Below, piece after piece: positions 24,462-26,630 of a DNA stretch of 26,630 bases. Each line of letters starts with the position of its first letter. The stretch's first letter is position 1. The notes under the pieces are model-generated. The model searched no databases, was not told the DNA's origin, and worked only from the letters and a program-made list of their open reading frames with translations. This DNA comes from Endomicrobiia bacterium (GTDB lineage: Bacteria > Elusimicrobiota > Endomicrobiia > Endomicrobiales > Endomicrobiaceae): assembly GCA_025998475.1 (NCBI GenBank), contig BNVZ01000002.1:1-26630 (forward strand), in the 5' to 3' direction. The position numbers and the translations under genes were made by a program.

Positions 24462-25841
24462 ATGAATTATTTAAAAGAAGACACTATTGCTGCATTATCA
24501 ACTGCCACTGGTAAATCTGCTATTGCGATTATTCGTTTATCCGGTCAAGACGCATTTCAAATTATAAACAAGATATTTCAAACCAAATCTAAACCTTATC
24601 AACAAGTTAAGTATGGATACATCGTTGACAAAGCAGAAAAAAAAGATGAAGTGTTGTGCGCTTTTTTTAAAGCTCCTAATACGTACACTGGAGAAGATTT
24701 GGCGGAAATCTCCCTACACGGAAATCCTGTAATAATAAATGAAGTTTTAAATCTTTTATATAAAAATGGCGCAAGACCAGCGGAACCTGGTGAATTTACT
24801 TACAGAGCATTTTTAAACGGCAAAAAAGATCTTACTGAAGCAGAAGCTGTATGTACTTTAATATCAAGTAAAACAGCAACATCAGTAAAAGCCGCTTTAA
24901 ATAATATTGCGGGCATTTTTTCTTCAAAGGTTAACACTATAAAAGATAATATTGCAAATTTCATTGCTTTTATGGAAGTAAACTTAGATCATCCTCAAGA
25001 AGATATTATATTTTTATCACGTAACGAAAAACTTTCAAGACTTGATTCTTATATAAGAGACATCGAAAATCTTTTAAGCTCTTATAAGACAAGTAAAATT
25101 CTTCAAAACGGTATGAAAGTAGCTATTGTAGGCAAACCAAACGCGGGAAAATCGTCATTGCTTAATGCAATGTTAGGCAAAAACAGAGCGATTGTTACAG
25201 ATATTGCAGGAACTACAACAGATACTATCGAGGAAACTATAGACTGTCGCGGCATTCCACTTACAATTATAGATACGGCTGGCATTAGAGATCATACTGA
25301 CAATGTAATAGAATTTTTAGGTCAGGAAAAAACAAAAGAGACAATTAATAAAGCCGATATACTTATATGGGTATTTGATTCCTCTTGCACACTAGATCAA
25401 AATGACTTAAAAATAGCGGATTTTTTGAAAAAAACTGATTTAAATATTCCAATCATAGGAGTATTAAATAAATCCGACTTACCTTTACAGCTTTCTTTTG
25501 ATGTCAACTCTATTGAACAATCTGCATTCTTAACTATTATAAAAATTGCGGCAAAAACCAAATTTGGTATTACTGATTTAGTAGATGAAATTGTAAAAAT
25601 TAATGGTATTTCGGATTTTAAAAATGATTATTTAATGATAAATTCTCGTCATTTCACTTTATTGCAAACTGCTTTAGACGCGCTGATAAGAACAAAACTA
25701 GTGTTATCCTCAAAAGATGCCGATGAAATTGCATGTTTTGAAGCAATGTCTGCCCAAACAGCATTAAATGAAATTTTAGGGATTGATATTAAGCAGGATA
25801 TTTTAGATACAATTTTTTCAACTTTTTGCATAGGAAAGTAA
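24462..25841 (+). CDS. mnmE: tRNA uridine-5-carboxymethylaminomethyl modification GTPase MnmE
   Basis: MnmE works with MnmG to modify wobble uridine 34 in certain tRNAs. The 459-residue product has the expected layout. The N-terminal folate-binding domain (about 1-120) includes DTIAALSTATGKSAIAIIRLSG, TYTGEDLAEISLHGNP and PAEPGEFTYRAFLNGK. The helical domain is interrupted by a G domain starting near 220: P-loop GKPNAGKSS, then AGTTTDTIEE, DTAG and NKSD. The C-terminus is CIGK, the conserved tail whose Cys is needed for activity. All GTPase motifs are intact. No clear ribosome site is seen before the ATG; the dispersed repeat sits there instead. MnmG is not in the window. Confidence 0.96.
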   Translation: MNYLKEDTIAALSTATGKSAIAIIRLSGQDAFQIINKIFQTKSKPYQQVKYGYIVDKAEKKDEVLCAFFKAPNTYTGEDLAEISLHGNPVIINEVLNLLYKNGARPAEPGEFTYRAFLNGKKDLTEAEAVCTLISSKTATSVKAALNNIAGIFSSKVNTIKDNIANFIAFMEVNLDHPQEDIIFLSRNEKLSRLDSYIRDIENLLSSYKTSKILQNGMKVAIVGKPNAGKSSLLNAMLGKNRAIVTDIAGTTTDTIEETIDCRGIPLTIIDTAGIRDHTDNVIEFLGQEKTKETINKADILIWVFDSSCTLDQNDLKIADFLKKTDLNIPIIGVLNKSDLPLQLSFDVNSIEQSAFLTIIKIAAKTKFGITDLVDEIVKINGISDFKNDYLMINSRHFTLLQTALDALIRTKLVLSSKDADEIACFEAMSAQTALNEILGIDIKQDILDTIFSTFCIGK

Positions 25842-25989
25842 TTTTCTATAAAAAGCCCGTCATTATTTTAATCCGTTTGTCTTTGTTTGACAAAAGTTCG
25901 ATAAAAATTAAACATGCCAAAAGACAACTTCATGTGGGTTTAATTGACAGTCTCGAAATTTGCTGTAATTTTGTAGTACCTATAATTTT

Positions 25990-26013
25990 CTTCATGCGTT
26001 TGGCCTGCTGTTA
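25990..26013 (+). repeat. Dispersed TTTCATGCGTTTGCC-type repeat, copy 4
   Basis: CTTCATGCGTTTGGCCTGCT matches the minus-strand copy at 11512-11539 best (TCATGCGTTT-GCCTG). It lies between mnmE and the right edge repeat. Confidence 0.35.
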
Positions 26014-26036
26014 CCCCATTACCCGCTTTTTCCATT

Positions 26037-26388
26037 AGATCTCTTACATAACTAACATATAAAAGTACAATAGAAGTACTATGAAACAAAGAAAGAAAGC
26101 AGGCGGGTCGGATGGAATGGGTTTAGTATTAATGGGAGTAAAGAAAGCATTTGATAAAACAAAGGATAGTCGGGAGTAAGAAAAGATAGGGCAAAGTAAA
26201 AGTAGGTGAGCAAAGAGAAAATTGAGTACAGAGAATATTGTAAAGATGATGTTTGAATACTTTAGGGCAATACCTGAACATATTGTCAGAGAGGAGATAG
26301 CTACAATGTCAGTGAAAGTTGTGCATATAGGACTAAAAGCATGCAGAAGAAGCATTAATGAGTAGTGGGGAATATGCGTTAGATGGGA
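26037..26388 (+). repeat. Degraded repeat unit, right copy (inverted relative to the left-edge copy)
   Basis: This matches 81-433 in opposite orientation. Reading frames seen here are MKQRKKAGGSDGMG followed by LVLMGVKKAFDKTKDSRE and a stop, then in another frame MMFEYFRAIPEHIVREEI followed by ATMSVKVVHIGL. Frames break at different points in the two copies, as expected for independent decay. The unit begins TAGATCTCTTACATAACTAA; an inverted, related motif (TAGACCTCCCGCACAACTTG on the minus strand) lies at about 26492-26511. Thus 26037-26511 could be a small element with imperfect terminal inverted repeats. The encoded protein is not recognised. Confidence 0.6.
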
Positions 26389-26391
26389 AAA

Positions 26392-26630
26392 GGTTCAAAA
26401 ATAGTACAGAATAGATATAGAAACCGCAAAAGACGCTTTGGACTGCGATTTAACTCAGGGTTCAGGTATTTGTAATTTTGAAATTAATACTCAAGTTGTG
26501 CGGGAGGTCTATTGAAGCATTACTCAAGCAACTAGAAGGTATAGAGCAAGAAATCAAAGAGCGTATGGACAAAGACGAACAATTAAAGGCAAAAGCAAAA
26601 GCAATAAGTTCAGTAAAGTCAGTAGGAGAA
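26392..26630 (+). pseudogene. IS110-family transposase, internally deleted and frameshifted, runs off the window
   Basis: From 26408 one frame reads RIDIETAKDALDCDLTQGSG then ICNFEINTQVV, the start of the IS110 DEDD domain, and stops at 26513-26515. A second frame from about 26505 reads SIEALLKQLEGIEQEIKERM and continues into KAISSVKSVGE at the window end, which fits the approach to the C-terminal Transposase_20 (IS116/IS110/IS902) domain. The middle of the protein, well over 100 residues, is missing. The junction falls at the AGGTCTATTGA motif shared with the element ends, suggesting insertion or deletion there. The 3' end lies outside the window. Confidence 0.6.

Noticed and set aside
25876..25944. 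Hairpins after mnmE (TTTGTC/GACAAA and ATTAAACATG/CATG..TTTAAT) as terminators
   Set aside because: Stems are short or interrupted and lack a following T-run; AT-rich DNA gives such pairs often.
1..26630. tRNA, rRNA, CRISPR arrays or riboswitches
   Set aside because: No cloverleaf, conserved rRNA block, regularly spaced direct repeats or recognisable aptamer was seen on reading the intergenic regions, though a covariance-model search was not possible.

Overview
This AT-rich window looks like part of the chromosome of a genome-reduced, Gram-negative-type bacterium. It carries a lipid A cluster and BamA, so an outer membrane is expected. The compact operons, low GC and abundance of decayed mobile DNA suggest a host-associated lineage. 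An Elusimicrobia/Endomicrobium (termite gut protist symbiont) origin fits the gene content and style, but this is inference from memory; no rRNA or other marker in the window proves it.

Left edge (1-930): no intact gene. Positions 81-433 hold a degraded repeat unit, present again in opposite orientation at the right edge. Positions 505-906 look like a decayed serine-rich gene on the plus strand.

Lipid A block (931-11424, all minus strand, transcribed right to left): bamA, lpxD, an lpxC-fabZ fusion, two tandem lpxA paralogs, lpxI, a DegT aminotransferase, a Gfo/Idh/MocA dehydrogenase and lpxB. Genes abut or overlap and form one apparent operon. The aminotransferase/dehydrogenase pair matches the GnnB/GnnA type that makes UDP-GlcNAc3N. 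With two LpxA proteins this suggests a 3-amino, amide-acylated lipid A, or a mixed one.

Central metabolism block (11788-15338, minus strand): NAD(P)-malic enzyme, the two subunits of a class I iron-sulfur fumarase, and type III pantothenate kinase (coaX). The first three interconvert fumarate, malate and pyruvate. A 363-base gene-free stretch separates this block from bamA.

Strand-switch region (15339-16257): about 900 bases without an intact gene, containing an IS110-type transposase ghost and another decayed minus-strand reading frame.

Plus-strand block (16258-25841): dxs, then an unusual run of surface-polymer genes, then tlyA and mnmE. The run begins with one protein joining a YidC/Oxa1-like membrane domain, extra membrane helices and a sulfatase/phosphoglycerol-transferase-like domain. 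It continues with a CDP-glycerol glycerophosphotransferase-like protein, a class V aminotransferase and a glycerol-3-phosphate-cytidylyltransferase-like protein. Together they could make a CDP-activated polyol-phosphate, export or insert it, and decorate a surface glycan or lipid, a teichoic-acid-like logic in an organism with an outer membrane. This is the best candidate for an undescribed system here.

Right edge (25842-26630): the second copy of the repeat unit, directly followed by an internally deleted IS110-family transposase that runs off the window. Repeats at both edges are in opposite orientation and could support inversion of the roughly 25.6 kb between them.
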